A DNA stretch of 11,045 nucleotides from Suilimivivens sp964507235 (GTDB lineage: Bacteria > Bacillota > Clostridia > Lachnospirales > Lachnospiraceae), in NCBI GenBank assembly GCA_964507235.1, contig CAZDPE010000081.1, positions 1 to 11,045 on the forward strand, given 5' to 3'. Every line of letters starts with the position of its first letter. Position 1 is the first letter of the stretch. Below are positions 1 through 6,172 of the stretch, piece after piece. The notes below the pieces were generated by a model. That model saw nothing but the letters and a program-made list of their open reading frames with translations, searched no databases and was not told where the DNA came from. The translations under genes and the position numbers were made by a program.

Positions 1-1003
1 GATAGGCACATTCGATCTTCCACCTTGAAAAATATAGTTCGGCGAGCCGCTCCGGGGGGAACTCTTTGCGGGGGAGGTTTGTGACGAGGCACTCATACGA
101 GCCGGACGGGAGCTGTATTCTGACAGCCCGGAAAGTCATAGTGTAGGTATCATCAGAACCGTACCGTGCGTAGTCAAAGGAGATGTCCGCACCTACAAAA
201 CGGGGGCAGCTGTCCGGCGGGATGGGGATTTTCTTCGATTGTCTGCGCATGATGGTGATCGTGACAGTCCGGTCAAAAGCCCCTTCGGTTGGAAGCCCCA
301 GATTTTTGAGGATTCCTCTGGAGAGGACATCCTTGGAGCGGAACAGGAAGTACTGGCCCTTCTCTATGACGTGCGCCATGTTGTTGTAGGAACAGTATCC
401 CCGGTCCCCGATGTAGATGTCCGCGGTTCCCGGGATGAGTGGCATGCGGTCCACCATGGTGCAGAAAGCGCGGAACTCGTCCTTTTCATGTACAGGCTGG
501 AGCAATGCGTCCATATACAGGTGGCGGTCAATGTCAAACAAGCCGTTCACATGGACGCTGTAGAAGCCCTGCATGGAATGGCCTTCAGATACAAAGCAGC
601 TGTCCGGTGAAAACCGGGGTGTGCTGCTGAAAGAGACGGTGGAGCCATCAGCGGCAAGGCAGCGGTAGCCGGGGGCAGCGCAGCGGGCAGGCTGCTCCAG
701 GCCAATGAGGGAAGCGTTGAACTCATCAAGCACTTCCTTAATGGCTTCCGGTCTGAGTTTTGCCCGCTGCTGGCGGAAGGCGGAAGAAGTTGGGGCATCC
801 GGGTCAAAACCAAAGAAATCGAGAAGTTCGACCCTTGTGGAGGAAGACCCCTCAGCGACAAGGAAGCGGATCAGCTTGTCAGCGGGGAATTTGCGGGTGC
901 GGGAGAAATCTTTTCCCGGATGGAGAGAATAGTCCCGGATGTGTGCCGTGACATTCTGGACGGCGGATTGGAACAGGTGTTTAATGGTTTGTTGTGTGAT
1001 CAT
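1..1003 (-). CDS. IS4-family DDE transposase, C-terminal end cut off by the window edge
   Basis: This enzyme would cut and rejoin the ends of its insertion sequence. The frame is open from ATG at 1003 to base 1, giving 334 codons with no stop. The IS4-type catalytic residues are visible: Asp119 in LAADGS, Asp200 in YIGDRGY, and the YREK signature starting YFSRWKIE with Tyr324, Arg327 and Glu331. The Lys of that signature would fall at about residue 338, just beyond the window. Family members are usually 370 to 470 residues, so a C-terminal part is missing here only because of the window limit. The start is set by a near-perfect AAGGAGG Shine-Dalgarno at 1012-1018, eight bases before the ATG. 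No frameshift or internal stop is seen, so the visible part looks intact. The family call is firm; the exact IS name needs a database comparison. Confidence 0.9.
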   Translation of the reverse strand, partial: MITQQTIKHLFQSAVQNVTAHIRDYSLHPGKDFSRTRKFPADKLIRFLVAEGSSSTRVELLDFFGFDPDAPTSSAFRQQRAKLRPEAIKEVLDEFNASLIGLEQPARCAAPGYRCLAADGSTVSFSSTPRFSPDSCFVSEGHSMQGFYSVHVNGLFDIDRHLYMDALLQPVHEKDEFRAFCTMVDRMPLIPGTADIYIGDRGYCSYNNMAHVIEKGQYFLFRSKDVLSRGILKNLGLPTEGAFDRTVTITIMRRQSKKIPIPPDSCPRFVGADISFDYARYGSDDTYTMTFRAVRIQLPSGSYECLVTNLPRKEFPPERLAELYFSRWKIECAY

Positions 1004-1014
1004 GTGCGTTGCCT

Positions 1015-1049
1015 CCTTAAGTGAAAAAATTTATGATTCCTACTTAAGG
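1015..1049 (-). promoter_or_regulatory. inverted repeat that overlaps the transposase ribosome binding site
   Basis: A perfect 8-bp inverted repeat (CCTTAAGT at 1015-1022, ACTTAAGG at 1042-1049) would form a hairpin in the minus-strand transcript. Its downstream arm includes the AAGG half of the Shine-Dalgarno sequence at 1012-1018. Hiding the ribosome site in a fold-back of read-through RNA is a known control in IS10 and IS50; that it works so here is inference. Confidence 0.45.
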
Positions 1050-1093
1050 GCCGCCCTTGTTACCTCTGAAAACGATCCGTAACAAGGGCGGCC
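1049..1093 (-). repeat. 15-bp GC-rich perfect hairpin upstream of the transposase
   Basis: The arms are 1049-1063 (GGCCGCCCTTGTTAC) and 1079-1093, exactly complementary, with a 15-base loop. No T-run follows on either strand, so it is not a standard terminator. It sits directly next to the hairpin that overlaps the transposase ribosome site and is probably part of the element's leader region. It could shield the transposase from read-through transcription or be a protein binding site. Confidence 0.6.
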
Positions 1094-1138
1094 GCACATT
1101 TTGGTGTCCATGTCAATACTTTTTTTGAAAAAAATTTA

Positions 1139-1166
1139 GGTTAGACCCCATTAAAGGGATCTAACC
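1139..1166 (-). terminator. hairpin plus T-run at the outer edge of the IS element
   Basis: The arms GGTTAGACCCC (1139-1149) and GGGATCTAACC (1156-1166) pair with one wobble around a 6-base loop. In the minus direction the stem is followed by TAAATTTTTTT, the layout of a Rho-independent terminator. Placed here it would stop transcripts of the upstream host gene from entering the transposase, as is common in insertion sequences. It may also mark or contain the terminal repeat of the element. Confidence 0.5.
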
Positions 1167-1207
1167 CATTAGCTTAACTAACTGACATTGGTTCAGCCAT
1201 ACCATTC

Positions 1208-1265
1208 ATAAGTTGGCGGAATGTACATTTCCACTCCAAAATGTAAGTATAAACCGCCAACTTAT
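1208..1265 (+). terminator. 12-bp inverted repeat followed by a T-run, between the IS and the 143-aa gene
   Basis: ATAAGTTGGCGG (1208-1219) and its exact complement (1254-1265) flank 34 bases, and the plus strand continues TTATTTTTTT. As a terminator it would serve a plus-strand gene, but no such gene is present to its left. Reading the minus strand, the neighbouring gene at 1270 ends into this stem but no T-run follows. It may be the surviving terminator of a gene displaced by the IS insertion, or a remnant of another element. Confidence 0.4.
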
Positions 1266-1269
1266 TTTT

Positions 1270-1701
1270 TTACAAAAATTTCTTCATTCTTTCAATGTTT
1301 TTTTCTTCAAAATCCATTAACTCTTTTGCAATTTCCATGGAAATATTTCCTGCGTTTTCATGATGATTAATCGTCTTCCACATGTCGGTAAGACCTCGGT
1401 TGCTTCCCTGTATCATCATTTCCGCTATATGGCCTGTACTGGTATTCAGCAGGGTATTACCCATAATAGCGCCCTTCAGCATCATTTCCTGAAAACCGCT
1501 GCTTTGATAGCTTTCCGCTTTTCCATCAATTAGTTTTCCGGTTGCCTTATTATAAATTTCAGAATATTTCATTCCCTGTCTTGAAATCTGATTTGCCAGT
1601 TCATCATCATATACCTTACTGCTGATAGAATCTATGGCCTTCATTGCCATATCCGCATTTCTCTGTACACCCTGTAAGACCCTGATATCATCGCTTCTCA
1701 T
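1270..1701 (-). CDS. uncharacterised 143-aa helical protein
   Basis: I do not recognise a named family. The 143 residues contain no signal peptide, no membrane segment and no obvious catalytic motif. The sequence is largely amphipathic helix, with heptad-like spacing of Leu, Ile and Met, Met-rich and Gln/Glu-rich stretches, and a charged end FEEKNIERMKKFL. A four-helix bundle of the ferritin-like kind is a reasonable guess but is not shown by any metal-ligand pattern I can see. The start at 1701 (MRSDDIRV) is preceded by an AGAAAGGCG ribosome site. The frame stays open to an ATG at 1803, but that extension is translated from two copies of a 40-bp palindromic repeat, so it is an unlikely coding region. 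The gene stands alone, between the terminator of the oxidoreductase gene and the IS element. Confidence 0.8.
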   Translation of the reverse strand: MRSDDIRVLQGVQRNADMAMKAIDSISSKVYDDELANQISRQGMKYSEIYNKATGKLIDGKAESYQSSGFQEMMLKGAIMGNTLLNTSTGHIAEMMIQGSNRGLTDMWKTINHHENAGNISMEIAKELMDFEEKNIERMKKFL

Positions 1702-1727
1702 AAAACTTCGCCTTTCTGTTATCAAAC

Positions 1728-1807
1728 AATAGAAAGCACGCTTTGCGAACTTTCTATTGTCATGAATAATAGAAAGCACGCTTTGCGAACTTTCTATTGT
1801 CATGAAT
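1728..1807. repeat. two perfect 40-bp direct repeats, each containing a hairpin
   Basis: The copies at 1728-1767 and 1768-1807 are identical. Each holds a stem AATAGAAAG / CTTTCTATT (first copy 1728-1736 with 1750-1758) around a 13-base loop containing CGCTTTGCG. The pair lies between the terminator at 1818-1843 and the start of the 143-aa gene at 1701, so it occupies the promoter or leader of that gene. It may be a mobile intergenic repeat or a double operator. Confidence 0.85.
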
Positions 1808-1817
1808 GAATAATAAA

Positions 1818-1843
1818 ACAGAGCAGAACCTTATCTACTCTGT
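1818..1843 (-). terminator. Rho-independent terminator of the oxidoreductase gene
   Basis: In the minus direction a 10-bp stem (arms 1834-1843 and 1818-1827, one G-T pair) with a 6-base loop is followed by TTTATTATT. It lies about 40 bases past the stop of the gene at 1882. Confidence 0.7.
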
Positions 1844-1881
1844 CTTATTTTTACCGATAACAGCTATTTTATGCAGTTTAA

Positions 1882-3318
1882 TTACAAATTTTCAGCATTC
1901 TCACCGGGGCCGCCGTCTTTATTGCTTTCACCGGCGTCTTCACCATCTTCTTTACCAGCGCCTTTACTGTCTTCTTTACCGGTGCCTTTACCGTCCTCTT
2001 GACTGGCGTCTTTACCGCCCTCTTTCCCGTCCTCTTGACCGACGCCTTTACCGTCCTCTTTCCCAGCGTCTTGACCGACGCCTTTACCGTCCTCTTTCCC
2101 AGTGTCTTGACCGACGCCTTTACCGTCCTCTTTCCCAGCGTCTTGACCGACGCCTTTACCGTCCTCTTTCCCGGCGTCTTTACTGTCTTTTCCCGCATCA
2201 TCCTTACCTTCTTCGGGAATGCTGCTCATATCCGGCGTTTTTTCATTCTCTGATTCCGAAATTACCGGTTCCTGCTCTATCTCTTCTTCCTTTATTACCT
2301 TCTCACCGGAAGATTCTTCTGACTTTTGCAGCAAGGACTTCTCAAACGGATAAACCACTCCCCACTGCTTTCTGATATCATCCATAATTTTCATCATACG
2401 AATTGTTTCACTATGAGGCATCTGTATACATTCAAGCTCCCCTGCATCCAAAGCCCTTAAGCAGGCCTCCACCTCATATTCATAACCGCTGATTTGCTTT
2501 GGACGTTTATAGGATGCCAGCTGTTTATAGTGGATATCATAAACTGTAATACTTTCAAAATTATTGATATTATCAATAACAGCATATCCTTCTGTACCGT
2601 AAATCACACCTTTTCTGTCGCTAAGAGAAACCATGGAGCTGTTCAACACTGCCATTTTGCCGTCCATGTATCTGATTGTAATGCTGTTTTGTTCATCCAC
2701 TCCCGTTTCAGTATATGTACACGTTGATTCTATACTTTCGATATTATTTCCCAAAATCATGGAAGCAAAATTCAGCGTATACACTCCGACATCGAGCAAG
2801 GCGCCGCCTGCCAATGAAGGCTCACGAAGCCTTGGAACCTTATCAATTACATATCCCAAATTTGCAGTCAGCGTTTTCAGTTCACCGATAATGCCGCTTC
2901 CAAGTACCTCCAAAATTGTGGTAAGCATTGGCATATAGCGTGTCCACATGGCTTCCGCAATAAAAACATCTTTTTCCCGCGCTAAACGTATCAGTTCCTC
3001 TGCCTGGGCCGCATTAGCTGTAAATGCTTTTTCGCATAAAACAGGTTTTCCATTTAAAATACACAGCTTGGCATTTTCAAAATGTTCGGAATGCGGAGTT
3101 GCGATATAAATCAAATCCACCTTTTTGTCCGCAACCAGCTCCTCATAAGAACCATATGCCTTTTTACACCCGTATTTTCCTGCAAAAACCTCTGCCTTTA
3201 CCTTTGTTCTGGAAGCTACTGCATAAAGCTTTACATTTTTCATTTTCTTTATGGTTTCCGCCATAACTCCTGCAATGTTTCCTGAACCCATTATGCCGAT
3301 ATTATATTTCTCAAACAT
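1882..3318 (-). CDS. Gfo/Idh/MocA-family NAD(P)-dependent oxidoreductase with a long repetitive charged tail
   Basis: Residues 1 to about 330 form a complete cytoplasmic sugar or polyol dehydrogenase of the Gfo/Idh/MocA family, closest in style to the dihydrodiol-dehydrogenase-like branch. The Rossmann dinucleotide loop is GSGNIA at 11-16. The EKP-type motif appears as EKA at 96-98, with Lys97 the expected catalytic lysine. The sheet-domain motif GGALLDVGVY is at 171-180, with Asp176 and Tyr180. The substrate cannot be told from sequence. Residues 331-478 are unlike the family: first Glu/Ser-rich, then a 12-residue repeat (GKEDGKGVGQDA type) rich in Gly, Lys, Asp and Glu. The tail has no signal, membrane segment or anchoring motif and is probably disordered. 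The start at 3318 is preceded by GGAGG nine bases upstream. The gene is a single unit, bounded by terminators at 3369-3423 and 1818-1843. The enzyme call is firm; the role of the tail is unknown. Confidence 0.93.
   Translation of the reverse strand: MFEKYNIGIMGSGNIAGVMAETIKKMKNVKLYAVASRTKVKAEVFAGKYGCKKAYGSYEELVADKKVDLIYIATPHSEHFENAKLCILNGKPVLCEKAFTANAAQAEELIRLAREKDVFIAEAMWTRYMPMLTTILEVLGSGIIGELKTLTANLGYVIDKVPRLREPSLAGGALLDVGVYTLNFASMILGNNIESIESTCTYTETGVDEQNSITIRYMDGKMAVLNSSMVSLSDRKGVIYGTEGYAVIDNINNFESITVYDIHYKQLASYKRPKQISGYEYEVEACLRALDAGELECIQMPHSETIRMMKIMDDIRKQWGVVYPFEKSLLQKSEESSGEKVIKEEEIEQEPVISESENEKTPDMSSIPEEGKDDAGKDSKDAGKEDGKGVGQDAGKEDGKGVGQDTGKEDGKGVGQDAGKEDGKGVGQEDGKEGGKDASQEDGKGTGKEDSKGAGKEDGEDAGESNKDGGPGENAENL
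2041..2184. repeat. 36-bp tandem repeat inside the oxidoreductase tail
   Basis: Three full units (2041-2076, 2077-2112, 2113-2148) differ by a single base, and a fourth (2149-2184) diverges in its last third. More decayed versions extend to about 1915 on one side and 2210 on the other. The unit length is a multiple of three, so gain or loss of a unit keeps the reading frame. Near identity of the units points to recent slippage or unequal exchange and suggests the number varies between strains. Confidence 0.95.
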
Positions 3319-3368
3319 CAGATATGCCCTCCAATACTGTTAAAATTTTTAATTCATTTCAAAATACA

Positions 3369-3423
3369 AAAAGCATTTTACTTTATAAGTATACTGAAAT
3401 TTCTTATAAAATAAAATGCTTTT
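3369..3423 (-). terminator. long hairpin terminator of the SH3-domain gene
   Basis: The arms 3369-3389 and 3403-3423 pair over 21 positions with one mismatch around a 13-base loop. In the minus direction the stem ends in TTTTTGTATTTT. It starts 8 bases past the stop of the gene at 3431. The A-rich other side could let it work in both directions. Confidence 0.85.
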
Positions 3424-3430
3424 CTTAAAA

Positions 3431-4732
3431 TTATTCTACATAATCTGATTTTACATATGCTGTTTCGCCCTTGTATTTTACCCTGGTCCATCCATCAGCC
3501 TGCTTCATAAGAAGCTCCAGCTGCTCACCTATATATGCTGTTCCAAGGGACTCGGAGCTCGTGCTTGCACTCTTACGTACCTTCACATTTTCAATAACCT
3601 TAACAGTACCGTTTACTTCATCATTGGAAACAGACGCAACCTGTGTATCATTTGAAGTATCAGTGGGAGTATCTACAATCACTTCTGAAACCGCTTCAAG
3701 ATAATCGCTCTTAATGTAAGCTTCTCCTCCGTTATACTCCACCTTACTCCAGCCATTTCCCTTTTGCTCCAGAAGTTTAAATTCCTGACCGACCTGCGCC
3801 TTATCAATCTTATCAGCCGTTTCGCTGTCTGAAGTTCTGATATTTACCACATCCGTAGCCTTCACAGTCTGTACCACATTCACCTGAGTCTGATTGGATT
3901 CCTGCTCCTCTGTTTCAGAAGAATCTGCGGTTTGTTCTTCTTCCGTCTGCCCGCTTTCCTCCGGCTGCTCAGCCTTGGCAAGAATTTCTCCTACTTCCTC
4001 ATTTATCTTTTCTTTCAAATAGGCAACAAACTCATTTAATTCTTCATCATTTGCCAAAAGCTCATTGTATTCCACTACAACCTTATTATTTAAATCAACC
4101 ACATCATCCTGTAATGTAACTTCCTTTACATAATTCCATACAGAATCATCATACGTACCGTCATTAATGAAAAAATCTCCGTCTTCATTCTGGCCGATAT
4201 AATAAGTCTGCATTCCCGGCAGTTCCTGGTCAATATCTTCAAATTTTAATTCCGCATATACATATGCAACATACGTATTCTCTGTCAATCCCGGTTTCGT
4301 ATATACATTTAAAACAGGATATTCTTCAATATACTTGCTTAACTCTTCAACCCGGATTTTTTCAATATCGTTTAAATACATATTTAAAGAAGAAATTGTT
4401 TCAATATCTCCCGATGCCTGTGCATCATAATAGGTTCTTAAAACATTATTCACATCCTGATGTGCATTTTCTTCAAGTTCAAATAACGGAGCGCTTAAGC
4501 CTTCCACTGGTACTGATGTTTCCCCTTCGGCAGCAACTGCCACCGCTGCCATCTCTGCTTCCTTTTCCAATGCTTCCTTTCGATTGGCACTGATAGCAAA
4601 CAGCACTGTAATGAGCACGCAAACCACAAGAACAATGGGCATTACGATTTTTGTATGATCCATAATCCAGTCTATGACTGCTATGGATTTTTCCTTCAGC
4701 ATATGCATTTTGTTCTGATTGGATTGTTTCAT
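3431..4732 (-). CDS. membrane-anchored protein with two C-terminal SH3b domains
   Basis: The 433-residue protein starts with a short charged cytoplasmic part, followed by one membrane segment at about 29-49 (KIVMPIVLVVCVLITVLFAI). A non-cleaved anchor with the rest outside the cell is the likely topology. Residues of about 90-205 form a folded region with YYDAQASGD near its start, resembling NTF2-like domains, but I cannot confirm that. An acidic Glu/Gln/Ser linker covers about 252-283. Two bacterial SH3 domains follow at about 290-347 and 375-433; each begins with a VN(V/I)R or VKVR strand and ends in (A)YIKSDY or AYVKSDY. SH3b domains usually bind cell-wall peptides, so a wall-associated role is inferred. 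No hydrolase domain is present. The start at 4732 has AGGAAAGG upstream. The gene lies 48 bases after the tRNA-Arg with no terminator between, so it may be read through from the tRNA promoter; a possible -10 TATACT also lies in that gap. Confidence 0.88.
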   Translation of the reverse strand: MKQSNQNKMHMLKEKSIAVIDWIMDHTKIVMPIVLVVCVLITVLFAISANRKEALEKEAEMAAVAVAAEGETSVPVEGLSAPLFELEENAHQDVNNVLRTYYDAQASGDIETISSLNMYLNDIEKIRVEELSKYIEEYPVLNVYTKPGLTENTYVAYVYAELKFEDIDQELPGMQTYYIGQNEDGDFFINDGTYDDSVWNYVKEVTLQDDVVDLNNKVVVEYNELLANDEELNEFVAYLKEKINEEVGEILAKAEQPEESGQTEEEQTADSSETEEQESNQTQVNVVQTVKATDVVNIRTSDSETADKIDKAQVGQEFKLLEQKGNGWSKVEYNGGEAYIKSDYLEAVSEVIVDTPTDTSNDTQVASVSNDEVNGTVKVIENVKVRKSASTSSESLGTAYIGEQLELLMKQADGWTRVKYKGETAYVKSDYVE

Positions 4733-4766
4733 AGCTTACCTTTCCTTATTATTTTTAGTATAATAC

Positions 4767-4906
4767 CAAGGTGATGTAAATGCACCCGACAGGAATCGAA
4801 CCTGCATTAAAGGCGTCGGAGGCCTTCGTTCTATCCATTAGACTACGGGTGCATGATATTATTTTGAAATCGCTTTCAATTATTACAAATTTGTTACATC
4901 ACCTTG
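4767..4906. repeat. 13-bp perfect inverted repeat bracketing the tRNA-Arg gene
   Basis: CAAGGTGATGTAA at 4767-4779 and TTACATCACCTTG at 4894-4906 are exact complements. One lies one base beyond the 3' end of the tRNA, the other about 40 bases before its 5' end. In the minus-strand transcript the leader and trailer of the tRNA precursor could pair and close the tRNA inside a long stem. Confidence 0.8.
4781..4852 (-). tRNA. tRNA-Arg, anticodon CCG
   Basis: The 72-base cloverleaf has a perfect acceptor stem (GCACCCG with CGGGTGC, then discriminator A at 4781). The anticodon stem AAGGC/GCCTT encloses loop CTCCGAC, with anticodon CCG read from 4817-4819. The T arm carries TTCGATT with a 5-bp stem including one G-T pair. 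The D arm is GTCT, loop AATGGATA, then GAAC, which leaves a C-A mismatch at positions 12-23 and a T-G pair at 13-22; this is weaker than usual. CCA is not encoded, so it must be added by the CCA enzyme. It reads CGG codons for arginine. Confidence 0.95.
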
Positions 4907-4909
4907 AAT

Positions 4910-4938
4910 ATCATACCATAAGCTTTCAAGAATGTCTA
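4910..4938 (-). promoter_or_regulatory. sigma-A type promoter of the tRNA-Arg gene
   Basis: The -35 box TAGACA (4933-4938) and -10 box TATGAT (4910-4915) are separated by 17 bases, and TGG just before the -10 gives an extended -10. Start of transcription is expected near 4903, inside the upstream arm of the 13-bp inverted repeat. A 9-bp inverted repeat (4920-4928 and 4961-4969) brackets the -35 box. Confidence 0.7.
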
Positions 4939-4981
4939 GTCTGACAATTATAAAAAACTGTGAAAGCTTTGTGAAATTAAT

Positions 4982-5986
4982 TTAGCACAGCCTTTCTATG
5001 CAGTTTCTTTCCCTTCTGAAACAGTAAACGGCGTCCGCAAGAACCTCGTATTCTTCCACCTGAGTCTTATTGATTTCAGTCACCATCTCAAGCAATACCG
5101 CCGGCGAGTTATGCTCTGAAACAGGCAGAAGAATCACTTCATGAATAGAACTGGGAAGAATATATATGTCACTTTTCTGTTCATCCGCAAATTTTTTCAT
5201 GATATCGGGATATAACATACATGCTGCACCGTTAAGCTTTTGTTTATTGCTGAGAACATACATGGGAATTTTATTTTTTTCATTTTTAAGCTCCCTCTGA
5301 AGCCGTATAAAAAATCCCTCATCCCAGTCGCCATTCGGAATTTCCGTCATAATGTTTCCCATTACTTCCGGTTCTTTTTCACTGTTGACCAATGTTTCCT
5401 TCAATATTTCCGACATTGCATTTTCGATGTTTTCAATTACAGCAGGAAATATCACCGGAGTATTTTTCATGGCCGTCCTGGATAATTCTTCGGAATCAAT
5501 TCCCCATTTTATTAAATGCTGGTTATGTATCAGCACAGTAGCTTTTCCGCAAAAGGGCGGTTCCATTACGCTGTAATAGTACACAATTGCCAGATTGTAA
5601 AAGGTCTTGTGAGGAATATCCTGTAAAAGAGTTCTGTTTTTCTCATAATTTATAATCTTAAATGCAATCTGCCGCTTTGCTTTTTCAAAAGTGGTAAAAC
5701 CCGATAAATCAACTGATTCCGTAAACCTGCTTTTCTGTGCAATACCGCATATTGTTTCAGCAATTTTCTCAAGACTTACTCCTTTTAAGTAATCCTCATA
5801 AAAATCATCAGCATATATTGTGGGAGATGTATTGCATCCTTTTTTCTCTACAATAATTCCTGTCAGTTCAATTCCGTTGTTCTTCTTTACATTATTAGAC
5901 GAAATTTTATAATTATCTCCCATTTTATCCTGCAGTTTTTTCATAACAGCCGCCGTAAATGCGGCAAAATTAACAGATGTGTTCAT
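4982..5986 (-). CDS. DUF5688-type protein of unknown function
   Basis: The 334-residue soluble protein resembles a family (DUF5688) that is abundant in Lachnospiraceae and has no known function. It has no signal peptide or membrane segment. Features that recall the family are an N-terminal helix with FxxxV and KLQDKMGD, the segment GIxxxxxGCNTSPTIYADDFYEDYLKG, a middle part NYEKNRTLLQDIPHKTFYNLAIVYYY, and a C-terminal part ACMLYPDIMKKFADEQKSDIYILPSSIHEVILLP. The start at 5986 is preceded by AGAGG. The gene stands alone: to its right is the efp terminator and to its left the promoter of the tRNA. A TATAAT lies directly before the start, too close to be its promoter. The family name is given from recall of its conserved segments, not from a search. 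Confidence 0.85.
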   Translation of the reverse strand: MNTSVNFAAFTAAVMKKLQDKMGDNYKISSNNVKKNNGIELTGIIVEKKGCNTSPTIYADDFYEDYLKGVSLEKIAETICGIAQKSRFTESVDLSGFTTFEKAKRQIAFKIINYEKNRTLLQDIPHKTFYNLAIVYYYSVMEPPFCGKATVLIHNQHLIKWGIDSEELSRTAMKNTPVIFPAVIENIENAMSEILKETLVNSEKEPEVMGNIMTEIPNGDWDEGFFIRLQRELKNEKNKIPMYVLSNKQKLNGAACMLYPDIMKKFADEQKSDIYILPSSIHEVILLPVSEHNSPAVLLEMVTEINKTQVEEYEVLADAVYCFRRERNCIERLC

Positions 5987-6023
5987 AGATTATAGCCTCT
6001 CTTTCAGATTTTTGAATTTGCGC

Positions 6024-6057
6024 CGGCCGGAAACGAAGGCAGAACAATTACCGGCCG
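6024..6057. other. GC-rich inverted repeat upstream of the DUF5688-type gene
   Basis: CGGCCGG (6024-6030) and CCGGCCG (6051-6057) can pair across 20 bases. It stands out in an AT-rich gap of 186 bases between the efp terminator region and the gene start at 5986. No T-run follows, so it is more likely a leader structure than a terminator. No clear promoter was found in this gap. Confidence 0.35.
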
Positions 6058-6116
6058 TCATGAATATATTTGATTAATTTTCAGAATAAAACATATGAAC
6101 TTCTATTATTACAAAA

Positions 6117-6143
6117 AAAGACAATGAAAAAATCATTGTCTTT
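6117..6143 (-). terminator. Rho-independent terminator of efp
   Basis: A perfect 11-bp stem (6133-6143 with 6117-6127) and 5-base loop is followed in the minus direction by a run of T (A-run 6113-6119 on the plus strand). It lies 30 bases past the efp stop. Confidence 0.9.
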
Positions 6144-6172
6144 CAGGCTTTTATAAGGATGCTGGATAAAAA

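Larger units (their letters stand above)
1..1170 (-). mobile_element. IS4-family insertion sequence, partial (5' end of element only)
   Basis: The element runs off the left edge of the window, so its 3' end, far inverted repeat and target duplication cannot be seen. Its upstream side holds a transposase gene (1-1003) preceded by three inverted repeats (1015-1049, 1049-1093, 1139-1166) and then ordinary AT-rich DNA. The outer border is inferred from the outermost hairpin and the change in base composition; it is not mapped and could lie anywhere between about 1105 and 1205. The coding part uses many C- and G-ending codons (GCC, CTG, CGG, CCG), unlike the AT-rich neighbours, which fits recent arrival. 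All genes keep the same orientation across the border. Confidence 0.75.

Noticed and set aside
183..951. Several plus-strand frames and a 104-codon minus-strand frame (547-861) inside the transposase region
   Set aside because: All are shadows of the GC-rich transposase frame, which is open over its whole visible length and carries the catalytic motifs.
1702..1803. N-terminal extension of the 143-aa protein up to an ATG at 1803
   Set aside because: The extension is translated from the two 40-bp palindromic repeats, and a usable ribosome site precedes the start at 1701.
2041..2184. Regular 36-bp units, a possible CRISPR-like array
   Set aside because: The units are directly adjacent with no spacers, lie inside a coding frame and keep its phase. 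No cas genes are near.
1806..2375. A 189-codon plus-strand reading frame with Arg-Leu-Tyr-Arg-Pro-Leu repeats
   Set aside because: It is the complement of the 36-bp array and the oxidoreductase tail; the repetition simply keeps several frames open. There is no ribosome site, and the minus-strand enzyme frame explains the region.
4781..4853. tRNA as an integration site for a mobile element
   Set aside because: No integrase gene, no direct repeat of the tRNA 3' end and no foreign-looking block next to it; the flanking repeats are inverted, not direct.
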